Of a stretch of DNA of 64,000 nt, positions 36,463-49,656 are shown one piece after another. Source of the DNA: Dioscorea cayenensis subsp. rotundata (taxonomy: Eukaryota; Streptophyta; Magnoliopsida; Dioscoreales; Dioscoreaceae); contig NC_052474.1 in NCBI RefSeq assembly GCF_009730915.1, positions 21,549,501 to 21,613,500 of the forward strand, in the 5' to 3' direction. Both the position numbers and the translations under genes were made by a program. The notes under the pieces were generated by a model. It was not told the DNA's origin, did no database searches, and was given only the letters and a program-made list of their open reading frames with translations. Numbering within the stretch: position 1 is the first letter of the stretch; every line of letters begins with the position of its first letter.

Positions 36463-39400
36463 TATGTTATCATTAATTTATACTATAGATAAATATAAGC
36501 ACCGACAAAAGAAAAGCATGATTAGGATACTTTTTAATATAGCTCGTAGGGTATTGATGAGTATGATATAGATGTTTTATCCCAAAAGAAAATTGTTTGT
36601 AATTGTTATATTATTATATAAATTAATTAACTTTTATGAATGTTATCATTTGTGTCATGTAATTACTTATACTCGGTTGGCATGCTAAAGATGCTCATGA
36701 AAAGAAAAAAAAAAAATCTAGTTAATTTTTTATAAAATAAATTAGTAGACAAAATTACAACCGAATGAAAAGTTCATAATTGGATCAATAAAGTTCAATG
36801 TTGAAGATATAAAAATAATAACAATAATAATTTAATAAAACAGAGTTAGAACATCCATTTAGACATCGAATGTCTAAAATACATGAATGGTAACATTTAA
36901 AATTAAAACAACTTAAAAATAAATAAAAATAGCCATTTAATCAGAAATAATTTTGGTTCACAAGAAAGTTAAATTATATCTTTAAGGATAATAAAGGAAT
37001 GAGTGCCCCTACAACTAGGGTTTCACTCTTTTCACCTAAAAATATAAAGAACCCCTTAATCAAATGCCCTCTTTCCTCATCTAACAAAATATAAATATAA
37101 TAAATAATAACAATAATAGCGTGCCAAAAATAAAAATAAAATAACAAAGACTTAGATTGAATGAAGTTTTGTCCTTAGATCTGGTCATCCAAAAAATAAT
37201 AAATATTAAATGAGTCCACTTATTACAAAGTCTGAAAAATGATCAAGTTGTGCATTTGGATCTATAACTTATTCTTCCAAACAGGAAATAATGTTGACTT
37301 GCTTCACTTGAACATGGTTAGGCTCTAGAGTGTGCGGTCTGCCAAACTTGTGTCTTTTTCTTTTTTGTTGGATTTCCAAATATAATGGTTAATTAATAAA
37401 CCAACCATGGTCAATTAGAAAATAAATATGAGAAGAGACAAGATGGCACAACTTGGAAATTTGAGTTTAGTAGGCCAGCTTTGAATTTTTGAATTGACTC
37501 TGGGTCATCAATATGTTCATAACTCAGTGTCATTGGCACTATTGTGATAAACTTAATATAAAATTTTAAATGCTCTGAATTTAAGTTTCGCTAAATATAG
37601 TAATAATAACAGATCTTTGATCATGGATTTGAGGGTTTATATTCAAATTTCACATCACTAAGTAAAAACATATCCGTATATGAACTAATTGATCAATTCT
37701 CAATCCGTACACGGTTTTTAACTAATTTGCACTTGTTGCATTTGTGTGTGTATATATATATATATATAATACAAAAATTGACTCATGAGTCAACTTCTAT
37801 AAATGAGTCTTTAGCAATTTATAAATAATAATTGGTCATATACATGAGTCGGAATAGTTGATATATTATCATAGTATTACATGACAATTATTCAATTGTT
37901 CTATATAATAATGTTATGATGCACATATATTAATTTTTTTTAAAAGTAAATTAGCAAAATCTTACTAACCCCTTTTATGAAGAATGTTTATCAAATCAAT
38001 AAGTCTTGGATGAAAGATGAAAAGTATTAAATTAAGACGAGTCATATATCTTGGCCACTCACAATTTTTTCTAATCAAATAAAAAAATTCCCCAAAATAT
38101 AAAACACAAGTTAATATATAGACATTAAATGATAACCAATAGATTATAATCTAACAACTACTACTTATATGATGATGATGTGTAAAATTATTATTAATTA
38201 CTATATTTTAATATTATTAAAATATTAAATACTGTTTAAAACTACATATGAATTAACAGTTATCATCAAATACAAATCTAATGATAACTGTGGAATATGT
38301 ATAGATTTAAAATCCGGGAGCGTTCTTAGATGAGGCAGCCTCTATCTATCAAACTATCTATTATTATTATTATTATTATTATTATTTGATTGAGACTTGT
38401 TGAAGGCAAAGGGCCTCACAGCAATCAACATGCCATGTTCCGTGATCCAACAAGGTACTTTATTCTGAAAAAGAGGTTAGAACAACCTCCATTACCATTG
38501 GTCTCTTCTTGCATGGCTCATTACTTTGTCTTTTTATAAAGAACTTGGAATAACAATGCCATTGTTTCACCCTTCGCCAAACATCATATGTCATGTCATG
38601 TTATGACATGAATGGACGTGGTGGATTAATATGGATGCATGTTATATTATTCTTTTTTTTCAAATATCATGCATGCATGCATGCATGGTGCACCACAAAA
38701 ATTAATACATTAATTGCCTAAACCTAACTAGTGTGACAATTAGATTTGACCATGATGGAGTTTTTCAATCAATGGGGGAGTTGTGTTTGGACAAGAGTGG
38801 TGTTGTGGGGATGTAGATCTTTAAATATCTTGAGGTGAAGTTGTGGGGTTATATTAAGAAATATAATTACTCATTAGAGCCTATTGTTATAGGATTAAAC
38901 TAGTTTAAAATTTTATTTTTGGTAAATATATTTGGTATTTTGATATTCTAAAAAAATCTATATTATATCAAAATATTATAGATACATTTAAGTTGAGTAT
39001 GGAGGAGTATTTGGATAATTAGATATATTTAATCTTTTGTTAATTATCTTCTTCTTTCCTCTAATCATCTTATCTAACAAATGGCTTCATTCTCATATCA
39101 ACCATTATTATTATTTTTTAAATTTTAAATGTTCAAAATAACTCTTTTGAAGGTAAGAAAACAAGAAACAAAAACAGCTTGTTTACATTTGTTGGACAGA
39201 AAATAATAAATATATATATATATATATATATATACACAAAGACACATGTTATAATGGTTACCGTCAATTAAATTATGGATACATGTTCAATCATAATCAC
39301 TAATTGGAAAAAATATTCATGTCGGCTGTTAATTAATATTGAATATATATACATAAATGCAATTTGTCTTGAAAAATGAATTGAAAATTTTAGGTGCTTT

Positions 39401-39910
39401 GTAGAATTGAGAGGGGGTTGCTTAGATCCAAACAATTAATTAGGCAAGGTCATGGTGTAATAATAACTAGTGGAATTCATTAATGGTGGACCACAAAACA
39501 GATATTGGTGACATCCATCCATCCATCCATCCATCCAAACTATTCATTATTCACATCTAAGCAAATCAATGCATGCCAAGTACCTACTCTTGATCATCAC
39601 TGGCAAATAATAATAATAATAAATAAATAAATAAATAAATAATTGGAGCACAATTTCATATGGTACATTCATTAGCTATTTGATGATTTTGATCTAGCAG
39701 TTTCAATTCAATTCACACTTGTTTTTTATTCCTTGTTCTAATGCCTACATTTTTCTTTAGGATCTAATTGAGGCTCATCTCTTCAATAATTGAAAGGATT
39801 AAAGTTATTTTTTAAGTTCTTATATTTTACCATACTATTTACTTTTCTCTTTATGTTTTAAAATATTTCATACAATCTTTGTATAAGTTAAAAAAAAACA
39901 TCATGTATAG

Positions 39911-39953
<43 letters not shown>

Positions 39954-40326
39954 TCAATAAGGGAATTTTGTTTTATTTGGATTATGTGCCTATGTATCAA
40001 TTATATTAAACATGGCTGCTAATATGATTTTCTTAAAGATAAACAGAAAGGATTTATATTTTTGTCAAAACTTTAAAAAAGGACATCATTTCTCTAAAAG
40101 AAAACTTTAAGCTAAAAACTACTTATATTTTTTATTCTACAAAGTGAACTTTTATATATAATAATTGAGTTATGATATAAAATAGTTGACCTATTATTAT
40201 AATATTAAAAACATAGCAACTTAAATAGCATAATGCAATTCAACTTAAGATAATGAAAGAGTAATATCCATCAAACATAGATTCAAATCTCTAATGCAAA
40301 TTGCAAAATCATTTCATACCAGCAAA
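35967..40326. other. AT-rich intergenic region
   Basis: No gene supported. Contains (TA)n at about 36429-36459, 39210-39233 and 39915-39952. A repeat block related to 30826-31200 lies at about 38113-38390 and ends in (TTA)n. Alternating CATG/ATGC is found at 38669-38687, (CATC)n at about 39510-39537 and (AAAT)n/(AAT)n at about 39608-39643. Confidence 0.5.
39915..39952. repeat. (TA)n microsatellite
   Basis: An uninterrupted AT dinucleotide run of about 37 bp in intergenic DNA. Confidence 0.95.
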
Positions 40327-41331
40327 TCAACCACTGTAGCTCCCAGAGCCACCATAGCCACCACCGAAGCCACCCCGGGAGCCACCGCTTGGCCTTTCAT
40401 TAGCATGACTCACACGAATATTTCGACCTTCAACTACCTAAGGAATTATTCAAACATAAATGGAATGTACTCAGATAAGTTGATATATCATGGAAGAGAT
40501 GGTTTCTTAATTTGTGAGCACAAAAACCTGGCCATCCATGCTGGATAATGCCGCCTTGGCAGACTCCTCGCTGTCAAAGTTCACAAAGCCGAATCCCCTT
40601 GATCGTCCTGTATCTCGGTCTGTGATGACCCTTGCTGTATTAAAAGAAATCCAACTGTTACTTAACCATACACTAAGTTTTATCTTGTACAGAGCATCTT
40701 CTTGATGTATTTAAATGCTAGGTTACTCCAGTATTCAATTTACCAGCACACCCATTTTAATGTCACTTTTGACTTATCATCATACCTAAATTATCTTGCA
40801 ATGCAAAGGATCGTATATTGGTAGAACATGAAATAGTAACAAGGAAAAAAAACATAAAGAGGTAACAGTTACAGGCTATAGGTGCATGTAATGGGGGAAT
40901 TAAGTTTAAAACTTGAAATGCAAAGAATAACATGTTGGGCACAAGTTAAAAACTTCAAATGAGCAAATGACATTAATTTTTCTTATGCAAACTTTGTACT
41001 GTTTTGAAGACAGGAGAGAAAACGACATGTTTGACTAACCTTCGACCACATTGCCAAATGGGTTGAATGCTTCCCTCAGTGATTGATCATCAGTGCCATA
41101 GGAGAGACCTAGGATGCAGAATGTCAAGATAATAAAATTTTGCGTAAACTAGTATTTAAAAGTAATGCTTTTCGCAGGGAGTAGAGAAGAAAAGTTACCT
41201 CCGATGAAAAGCTTTGTAGATGATATACAACGAGTAAAATTAAGCATCCCAGGAATAGGGCTCTTTGATATGCCAATTGTCAGACTACTATGCCTAAATA
41301 ACAGGCCACCAAGCTTACTCTGAAAACTCAT
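40327..41331 (-). CDS. Glycine-rich RNA-binding protein, mitochondrial type
   Basis: Coding exons on the minus strand: 41331-41199, 41108-41040, 40634-40528 and 40437-40327, giving 139 aa with continuous phase. The N-terminus ([16 protein letters not shown]) is Arg/Ser-rich and resembles the mitochondrial presequence of plant GR-RBPs. One RRM follows, with RNP2 KLFIGGL (40-46) and RNP1 RGFGFVNF (80-87). The C-terminus is a short glycine-rich tail ([20 protein letters not shown]). Such proteins bind organellar transcripts and act in cold response or RNA editing in other plants; the specific role here is inferred. A non-coding first exon (high end near 42900, low end 42849) splices to 41351, 20 nt before the ATG. 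It shares a divergent promoter with the RF1 gene. The glycine tail is short compared with the usual family length. Confidence 0.9.
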
Positions 41332-42255
41332 ACTCTAAGAAATTTTTTGACCTGTCAAGCAACTTGCATCATCAGTTGTAAACCATTATAATCTCACTCT
41401 GGCAAAATATCAGAATATTTTTAAGATCTACTACATCGACAAAACTAACAAACAAGATGTCTTACTTGAGAGTTTCATGTTCCAGAAATTTGTTTTTGAA
41501 TATGAATAGAAATATTTGGAAGAAAACCCAAGATTAGATTGTAACCATGAGATAAGTGCCAGAAGAAGCATCAAAATAGGAAGGGGACTAGCTTCTTAGA
41601 ACATCATTCTTGAGTTAGAACAGAACATGAAGCAAGATTTCATGTTTCAGTTTAGATTATGATCCATCAATATTATATTGGGACTATACTAGCTAAAGCA
41701 TTATACATGTCTGGCGGGGATCATATTCACGCTGGTATAGTAGTAGATAAACCAGAAAGTGAATGCAAGAAGACTTTGGGTTTAGTTGATTTATTACATA
41801 ATGATTTCCAAGTTTGATCAATTGAGAAATTTTCTCACAAGTTTCAGTTTAAGGTATCTTTTTATACTTAAGATACCAACATCGTAAAGAATTCCAAATT
41901 GTTAGACTAAAATGATCCAGTCAAAGACAAATGTTAATGACATCTAATTTTGAGAACCATTATAATTAAGAAATAATCCACTACTGGTACAATTATACTG
42001 TTTTAATTGGCTAGTCCATTACTTAAGTAATATTCTACAACAAGAACCATCCAAAAAAATATAACATAAATCATACACACACTAGTCTATATTCAATAAA
42101 TAACACAAGATAAATGAGCAAAATTTGCAATCTTTAAAAAGCAACCAACAAGGTCCCAGAAAGAAGCAACCAAAAAGTATAATATCATACAGAATTCTAG
42201 TTTATGCTATTATAAAATCACATATGTATGGTCTGTTTCTCAGAAATTTCCAAAC

Positions 42256-42286
<31 letters not shown>

Positions 42287-42848
42287 GCTTTTAAGCTCAA
42301 CATCTACCTGCTAGCCTAGTGCACAACTACTACATATCAGTACCAAATGGAAGAACACCCAACATAGAGACCCTATATTGAGTGAAAAAATACCATGACT
42401 TTGGTCTTTGTTTAGTAAAATATCTACACAGATCAAATCAACAAACATCAGTCAAATTGCATCACAGTTCTATTTTACTTATTACTGTACCATGGATCGA
42501 ATATTACATCCAACGGACATGTATAATGCTTTAGCTAGTGTGAAAATGCATAAAAATTCCTTCTTCTCGGGATTAATATTAGAATAACACTCATGAATTA
42601 AATTCTTGGAATTCAAACAAAAGACATCAACATGATGCACAAATCATATTAGAATCTTCAAAGAATTCATTTCATACTTGTACAACAAAATGATGGATCG
42701 AAAACTGAAAAATGATACAGAGAACACAGTAAAAAGGAAAGAAAAACAAATAAATACATCAAGAAACAAATAAGATCATGAAAAAGAAGTGAAATTTCAT
42801 CCATGGAAATGAAGGAAACGAAGATTAGGGAGAAAAAACGAAGCATAC

Positions 42849-42905
42849 CTGAACGAGCGATGGCGGCGCGCAAAAGCAAGACCGGGCGGCGAGTGAAAAG
42901 GAGCG
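42849..42905 (-). other. Non-coding 5' leader exon of the GR-RBP gene
   Basis: The minus strand reads TCGCTCGTTCAG|GTATGC, a good donor at 42848-42847, in a GC-rich stretch with no in-frame ATG. The acceptor at 41353-41352 (TTGACAG|GTC) precedes the start codon at 41331. The upstream end is estimated. Confidence 0.6.
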
Positions 42906-43229
42906 AACTTTCAATTAGGGTTTAAAGGCAATGAGGTTTATCATATTTTCGTAAAACCCCCTGTTATAAGTTGGAATTTTTAAAATTAAAAAATATTAAA
43001 TCATTATCTATATAAATAAAATAATATTTATATTTTGATTAACAAATCTAAATACTAGTAAGGACCAATAAATTATTTAGAAAAATATCCTTTTAATTTT
43101 TTTTGTTTATTTTTAAAAATAATAATATCCCTGGGAATTTGTGTAATTTTAAACTTATCAGGGTTACAAATGCAAATGCCTCCCAAAATTTTACCCGCAA
43201 GCTCCGCCTCTCTTGGCAAGACGGTGGCA
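42906..43229. promoter_or_regulatory. Compact divergent promoter between GR-RBP and RF1 genes
   Basis: Only about 325 bp separate the leader exon of the minus-strand gene from the start codon of the plus-strand gene. The central part is AT-rich and both edges become GC-rich. No strong TATA box is evident, which fits housekeeping-type divergent promoters. Confidence 0.6.
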
Positions 43230-46200
43230 ATGGGGCTGCTAGGGTTTCGAGTGGGAAGGGGCCGGAACCTCCTCGGCGAGCTCCATCGATCACTATCTAT
43301 TCTTAATCTCCGTCCTCGATTTGTGATTCCCTCTTCTCTACCTTCTTCTCCCTCCTTCTCCACTGGTGAGCTGTTCTCCTTTTCTCTGCTTGTTTTTTAA
43401 TGGAATTCTGATGATTTTTGCCTGAAGTATGATTTCCGTATGATGGAATCACTGTTTCTGTTTATCATGATTGTGGTAATTGAAATTTGATGCATTTTAT
43501 GGTATATGTACTTTCATGCGTACTGTTGGTATTGGAATTGCTGCTTGGTTTTGTTGATTTAATCCTGATAATCTTGTATTAAACTCATTCTGAATAATTG
43601 CTAGGCTCTTTTCCTGAAATTTCAAGGGATATAATGAAGATTGTAGAACAAAGAATGGTAGAGATTGAACGGAGAAATGCCTACCTTCTTGAACAGATTA
43701 ACCAGGTAAATACAAAAAGATAAGCTTTTTTTCTTTGCTAAATTGTGTTCATATTTTTTTGGTCGTGATAATTCGTAATAGCTTTTGATTATTTACGTTT
43801 TGATTTCAATAACATTTGAATGCAATGTTATATTCAGACTAGAGCTTGCTTTGTCTTTCTCCTGTTCATGCAGTTGATTTGTTGTTTATGTGTTGGTTTC
43901 TAGTACATGGTTCTTTTCATTTAACATGTTTTAGGATGATTTTATTTTATTTTATTTTTTATGGTTCAAATTATAATAACTGAAGACAGCCAGCGGTCAC
44001 GACAGCAGAATATTCAAGATCCAATAAGGAGCTGAGAAGATTAGAAAGCTGTGTGGAACTAATAAAAGATTTGAGATCCAAAAGAAAGGTATTATTTTTA
44101 TTTCTGGACTAGTACTTTAATATGCAATTAGCTTATAGTGTAAATGGCATATTTTGTATTAAATTTCTTCCTATTTCATAAATTTTCTGGTTGCTTAGCT
44201 TTGAATAAAACACAATAATTTACAGGAGATTGATAGCCTGAAGTCTTTAATATCTGATTCTCCTGAAGATAAGGAGATGCGTGATATGGCTATTGAAGAA
44301 TTTGATGTTGCTGTTGAAGAGCAGAAGAGATTGCAACATCTTCTGCTTAAAGCTTTGCTCCCAAAGGATGATGCTGATGAAAAGGACTGCATTTTAGAAG
44401 TTAGAGCTGGTACATAACTTCTGCTGGACATGTGTAGCTCTTCTCTTGTTAGTTATGGCAGAGAATTATTTTTTTGCTTTGATTCCTTTGAGACTAATGG
44501 CAATTTCTAATAGGGACTGGAGGTGAAGAAGCATCTTTATTTGCCATGGATATTTTCAAAATGTATGTCAACCTAGTTAGTTCCTTTTCTTAAGAATTAC
44601 AATTTTGTCTCGTGTTAAACATGGATTTATTGGTTTCAATAGGTATGAGAAATATTCTCAAAAGAAAGGATGGAGATTCGAAGTTGTAGATATAATGGAA
44701 TCTGATTTGAAAGGATATCGGGTATGAATTTGAACTTCATTTCATGGTAGGGCAGAAAGCTTCTTTATAGAATAGTTACATTGGTTATGACTAATTTAAT
44801 TTGTGTTATTTGTTGTATATTGCTTATCACTATAGGAAGCAAGCGGATCTATTTCAGGATCTGGTGCATATGGCAAGCTTAAGTTTGAGAGTGGGATTCA
44901 TCGAGTTCAGGTGTGGCAAAAATATGACCTTTTGTTATATCAATTCTGATTGCAAACAACATTATTTGAAGCATGCTATGTTTTATAACTGGCAGCGCAT
45001 TCCAGTAACTGAAAAGTCTGGGCGTATTCATACTAGTGCTGTGTCTGTTGCAATACTTCCTCAAGCTGATGAGGTGAACTACTGTGAGACATGATTAAAT
45101 AATTTTTCTAGAAAGTGATTTGCATTCTTGTTCTACTTCCTAGTAGCACGTTTTTCTTTTGATTGCATATAATTCTATGATTGTTTCCCCATTTAGTCAT
45201 TGAGATAAATTTATTTGCTTTTTAGGTCTGATGCACTTACCTTGTACAGATTGAGCCTTTTTTGGGGTAATTTGAAATTCATTTGTGTTTTAAGTACTAT
45301 ATTTTTTTTACCACCTCTACAATAGGATAGTGGGAACTCATTTCCCTCCTAAGTGAGAGGTTGACGGTTCAACTCTCTCTCACAACAATGGTTTAGGGTA
45401 GTGGCTTATCCACGGTTATCCCCAAAAAGAAAAAGTACATTTTTCATCGGTACGCCTGATCCTCATTGATTAAGGTGAAATCTGAGGAGATCTTGTGCTC
45501 TGTGCTAGCCAACTGTGTGCATTCTTTTTAATCATGATTTAATCATTTATTGTATACTATAAGCTCTAATGTTAACAAGCATCCAAGAAAGTTGTATCGG
45601 GGTTTTAGCACTTGTAATATATTGCTGAGCACTTCTTATTTAACTCGTTATTTTCAAAGAGGTTATATGCTAACCTACAATTTCTCCATTGTGATTTGTA
45701 CAGGTTGATGTCCATTTGCGCAATGAAGATTTGAAAATTGATACCTACAGAGCTGGTGGATGTGGAGGCCAGTCTGTGAACACAACAAATAGTGCTGTGA
45801 GAATAACACATATTCCAACAGGAATGACAGTGGCAATACAAGATGAAAGATCACAGCATATGGTAAGAAAATTTTCTTGTTCTAAACTCTAACTATATAA
45901 ATTATTAGATTATCATAGCTGAGCATATGGTTAACCCTTACAGAACAAGGCCAAAGCACTAAAAGTCCTAAGAGCAAGGTTATATGAAGCCGAAAGGTCA
46001 AGACTTCAAATGAGCCGATCAAAACTTCGTATGGAACAGGTATAGATATATCTCCAAACCACGCTGTCTTTTTTTTTGGTTTTTTGTTTTGGCTTTTCTG
46101 TAGTTGATTCATTTATAAAATATCTTGAACAGATTGGTAGTGGTGATAGGTCGGAGCGTATAAGGACGTACAACTTTCCGCAGGGACGAGTAACTGATCA

Positions 46201-46321
46201 CAGAGTAGGAATTACTAACCATTCTATTGAGGATGTTATGGAGGGAGAAAGCTTGGATGTTTTCATTGATGCTCTTCTTTTGCAAGAGGAGATGGAGGCT
46301 ATAGCCTCTTTTAGTACTTAA
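43230..46321 (+). CDS. Peptide chain release factor 1, mitochondrial
   Basis: Recognises UAA/UAG and triggers hydrolysis of peptidyl-tRNA on organelle ribosomes. Eleven exons: 43230-43365, 43605-43705, 43990-44088, 44226-44409, 44514-44562, 44643-44721, 44836-44910, 44996-45073, 45704-45862, 45944-46039 and 46133-46321. All phases join, giving 414 aa. The Arg-rich N-terminus looks like a presequence. The stop-codon-reading PxT is PVT (244-246) in [19 protein letters not shown]. The catalytic GGQ is at 288-290 in [20 protein letters not shown]. The conserved C-terminal blocks [20 protein letters not shown] and [16 protein letters not shown] are intact. The residue after GGQ is Ser, where most RF1 proteins have His. 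The upstream in-frame ATG at 43170 has a poorer context and would add 20 residues. Mitochondrial rather than plastid targeting is inferred from resemblance to the plant mitochondrial RF1. Confidence 0.92.
45325..45440 (+). mobile_element. SINE-like fragment in RF1 intron 8
   Basis: AGGATAGTGGGAACTCA resembles an A box and GAGGTTGACGGTTCAACTCT resembles a B box. The segment ends with CCCCAAAAAGAAAAAG. The spacing fits a tRNA-derived SINE. No target duplication was established. Confidence 0.4.
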
Positions 46322-47754
46322 GTTACATCCATTGTCTTCAAATTTGTTTCTTGTGCTTCTTTCATATTCCTTGTTGTAAGATGGCACCAGCTTTATACTC
46401 TGGAGATGTCTCTGTTAAAGTGTTGGCTATTCTTGCCATTATTCTACAGCTTAACAATTGTTATCATCATCACCATCATTATTATTATTTTGCTTCTTCT
46501 TCTGAGGAGAATATCAAAGGCAATGAGAAGAAAATGATGCATGTTGCAATCAAGCTTTTGCTGTTTAAAGTGAGCAACTAGATTTTTATAAATGGATTTC
46601 ACTCTCTTTTGCTCAACTCTGTTCAGTTTCCTATTGATAGCAAAACAAAAGCTCAATGGATATCTGATCCTAAGTTTAAAGTTTAAATAGATTTTGTGGT
46701 TCAATGGAACTACAATATCAAGATAAAAGAAACAGATGAAAAGTTACTTATCTACATTGAATAAGTGATAATTACCTTGCAAGCATTATAGAGCATGTTA
46801 TATCAGTGGTATGTTCAAGATAGTAACATATCATATAATAATATTATATATTATAAATATATAAAAACTACAATGTATTTATATGTTTTGAGCAATTGAG
46901 CTAAGCTCAATCAAGCCCAATTTGACTTGAGTTGGGTTCGAAATTAATTTCAAGATCAGAAATTTAACTTAAAAGCTTGATTCCAAAAAGTTTGAAATTT
47001 CTAGTTGAGCTTAAATTTTTACCAAATTGAGCTCGAGCTTCTCTCAAATAATTTGATCAATTGATATATCTTGTCCCAAATGGAGTTTTTATATTTGAGA
47101 CTATTATTTGGATTAATGACAAATCTTTTGTCCACCTATTGATGCGTAATTGAATCTTTTTATAGTTTGAACAAAGGTGAAGGTCGAGTAGAAGACAATA
47201 GTAACACTCTCTTATATATAAAGGTGGGAAATCCTTCAGAACTAAGTATAGTATGTATTATGTTATTAAATGAGTAACAACATTGTTTTTCGCCATATGC
47301 TTAGGTATGCAACTACCCTTTCACTGACTCTATGTGTTTTGAAGTCTATGCTAACCAACTTTGTTGAGCAAAGGTCTAGATCCAATGGAGATTATACTAA
47401 ATTATGTGAAAAACTTAAATCCTCAAGTATTGTGGTTTTTAAAGAGGTGTTAATAGCTTAATGAATAGAGGTTGTTTTGGTGATGTTTTCAACTTTTCCA
47501 TCTTGTAAGTGGATTTGTTTGGATGCGTTGATTCAGTTGAATGTATGCTTCTAGTACTACTAACTAGATATAACTTTATTGTTTTTTGATATATTGGTAG
47601 TAGCGTATTTTCTCTAAACTGTCGTTTTTCTTTTTTCTCTTTGATGGATGTTTTTCCACAATAAATTTAGTGCCTAATGATGAATCTATTATTATATATG
47701 CCCATGATTGCTCCTAATTAATTTTCATAAGAGTTTTGTATCATTGTGATTGTT
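46322..47754. other. RF1 3' flank and AT-rich intergenic DNA
   Basis: 3' UTR of RF1 to about 46600, then AT-rich DNA with no supported gene. Confidence 0.5.
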
Positions 47755-48230
47755 ATAGAGTTTTGTATCATAATTTTGGGTTTTAAATAATGGAAGTTAA
47801 TACAAGCATAATGGTTACTTTGAATGGTTCAAATTATGTTAGCACAAACTTCAAAACACATATAATCAACAAAGAGCAACTATATACCTCAATACATGAC
47901 ATAGAACAATGCCGTTATTTGATTTATAATGTAAAGACTACGTTTTTTTTTTTTTTCTATAGAAGAGAATAACATTCTTCTCTTAGACATCACCTTCAAT
48001 ATTGTTCAAACTCTAAAATGCTTTAGTTATTCCATTAATGAATGATCAAAAAGTATTTGAGCTTACAAATCTTAATATTAGTGTTATACTAGAATTAACA
48101 AATATAGAAGAATTATATATCCATTACCATTGTTATAAACTTCTTTTCTAACAAATAGTATCAGAGCCCTAGATTTTGAATGATAAAGGTTAATACAAGC
48201 AAAATGATTGGTTTGAATCGTTGACTTATG
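47755..48230 (+). pseudogene. Relic copy of the mini-NINJA gene interleaved with copia-like PBS/gag fragments
   Basis: Positions about 47955-48110 align to the leader and first codons of the intact gene at 49732. The leader match is ATTGTTCAAACTCTAAAATG against ATTATTCAAACCCTAAAAG. The degraded start region GATCAAAAAGTATTTGAG matches the codons for KQKAIEF. The relic then trails off through the EAR-motif region. On both sides are copia-like pieces: TAGTATCAGAGCCCTAG at about 48155 resembles a Met-tRNA primer-binding site, and TTAATACAAGC(A)AAATG repeats at 47799 and 48190. No coding capacity remains. Confidence 0.5.
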
Positions 48231-49640
48231 CTAGATGAAAGACATGTTTATCATGAAGATTATTATTACTTTTTAGTGTTTGATACTAAAAAATTATATA
48301 AATAAAACAAACAAGGAACAATCTTCATGCATTTGGCTATATTAATCAATGGATAGATGATAATGGTTCACAAACTCAAAAACAATAAAATTCTCCTATA
48401 TTAAAAACATAAAATACATATTTAATCCTTTATGCTTTGCCTTTAACTAGCACATATGGTGTGTGTGTATATATATATATATGAGAGTTTCGAGGTTTTC
48501 TATCATTAGATGTTTGTTGCAAACAGTATCATCAGAGCTCCATAACAATAAAAATACATACAATCATTATCATCGGAGCTCCATTTAGTGATGCAACCAC
48601 TTTTTCTCCCATCATGTGTGCTCTGAAGTCTGTATTAACTATTTAAAGTAACCATTATGTTTGTACCATTTTCCTTTATTCAAAATACAGAGTTATAATA
48701 CCAATTTGTTGAGAGTTAAAATAAAAAAAACATACAGTGATTACAAGGATATAGAGCTCGTTCATAATCATGAGAATTAAAATGAAACAATCACAAGCAT
48801 GTAATCCTCACCATGAGTTCATTTTAATATCATGAATTCTTACATGTCCTTTTGATATATTTTATTATGATGTAACATGCATGATTAATATGTTTTTAGT
48901 AGAATACATTGAATTGTTTGTATTTTCAAATATTGAGATTGTCTGTCTGTCAACATTGTTGTCAGTGCCTCTTGGTTGCTTTTCTTCATGAGTGTGCCTT
49001 CTATATAAGATTCAAACGGAATTCAAGTAGTCTTTAAACATTAGAGAAGGAGTGTGAGGACCACCATTTATTGATTTCAAAAAATTATTTATATTTTTAA
49101 AATTAAAAATTAAAACAATTTAATTTAACATATTATATTATAAATATTTAAATATTATTATAATATTATGTATATGGTTTTAGGTGGGAAAATATTTTAC
49201 CATTGCTTGATGGTGTTCTCAAACTTTGTTACTTTAATATATATATATATATATTATGTAAATTTAAATTATTGGTAATATTTTTTATTAATATATGATA
49301 AAGTTTTAAAAATATTTTTAAATTATTTATTGGAAAAATTCAATCTATCTAACAACTAAAATCCTAAACTAATATTTTTTATATTATATTTCAAAATTGG
49401 AACGGCTAAGATAAGATTCCGTGATACGTTAAAAGAACCTATTAAGTAAAAAACTGCACAAATTTTAAATTACACGAGTTAAAACAACACATGGTATGAT
49501 ACTCGTGTGTGAGCACAAACTTCAAAATAAACTGATTATAACTATCCCTGGTCTGATACATGTGTGCTAACACAAACTTCAAGATAAATAAATAAATAAA
49601 TAAATATATAATGACACGAGTTATATCCACTTCTTAAGAA
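48231..49640. other. AT-rich intergenic region and promoter of the mini-NINJA gene
   Basis: No gene supported. About 49493-49530 and 49550-49588 are direct repeats (TGATAC(T/A)CGTGTG... and (G/A)CACAAACTTCAA in both). A related piece (TTAGCACAAACTTCAAAA) lies at 47848, upstream of the relic. This indicates that the promoter was duplicated together with the gene. Confidence 0.45.
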
Positions 49641-49649
49641 GCGGTTATC

Positions 49650-49656
49650 TATATAA
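49650..49656 (+). promoter_or_regulatory. TATA box of the intact mini-NINJA gene
   Basis: CTATATAAG 80 bp before the chosen ATG. A matching CTATATAAG precedes the second copy at about 51790. Transcription would begin near 49682, which excludes the in-frame ATG at 49675. Confidence 0.6.

Noticed and set aside
41199..42879. Continuous GR-RBP reading from the first exon
   Set aside because: The first exon has no in-frame ATG; the open frame there would need a TTG start. It is treated as 5' UTR.
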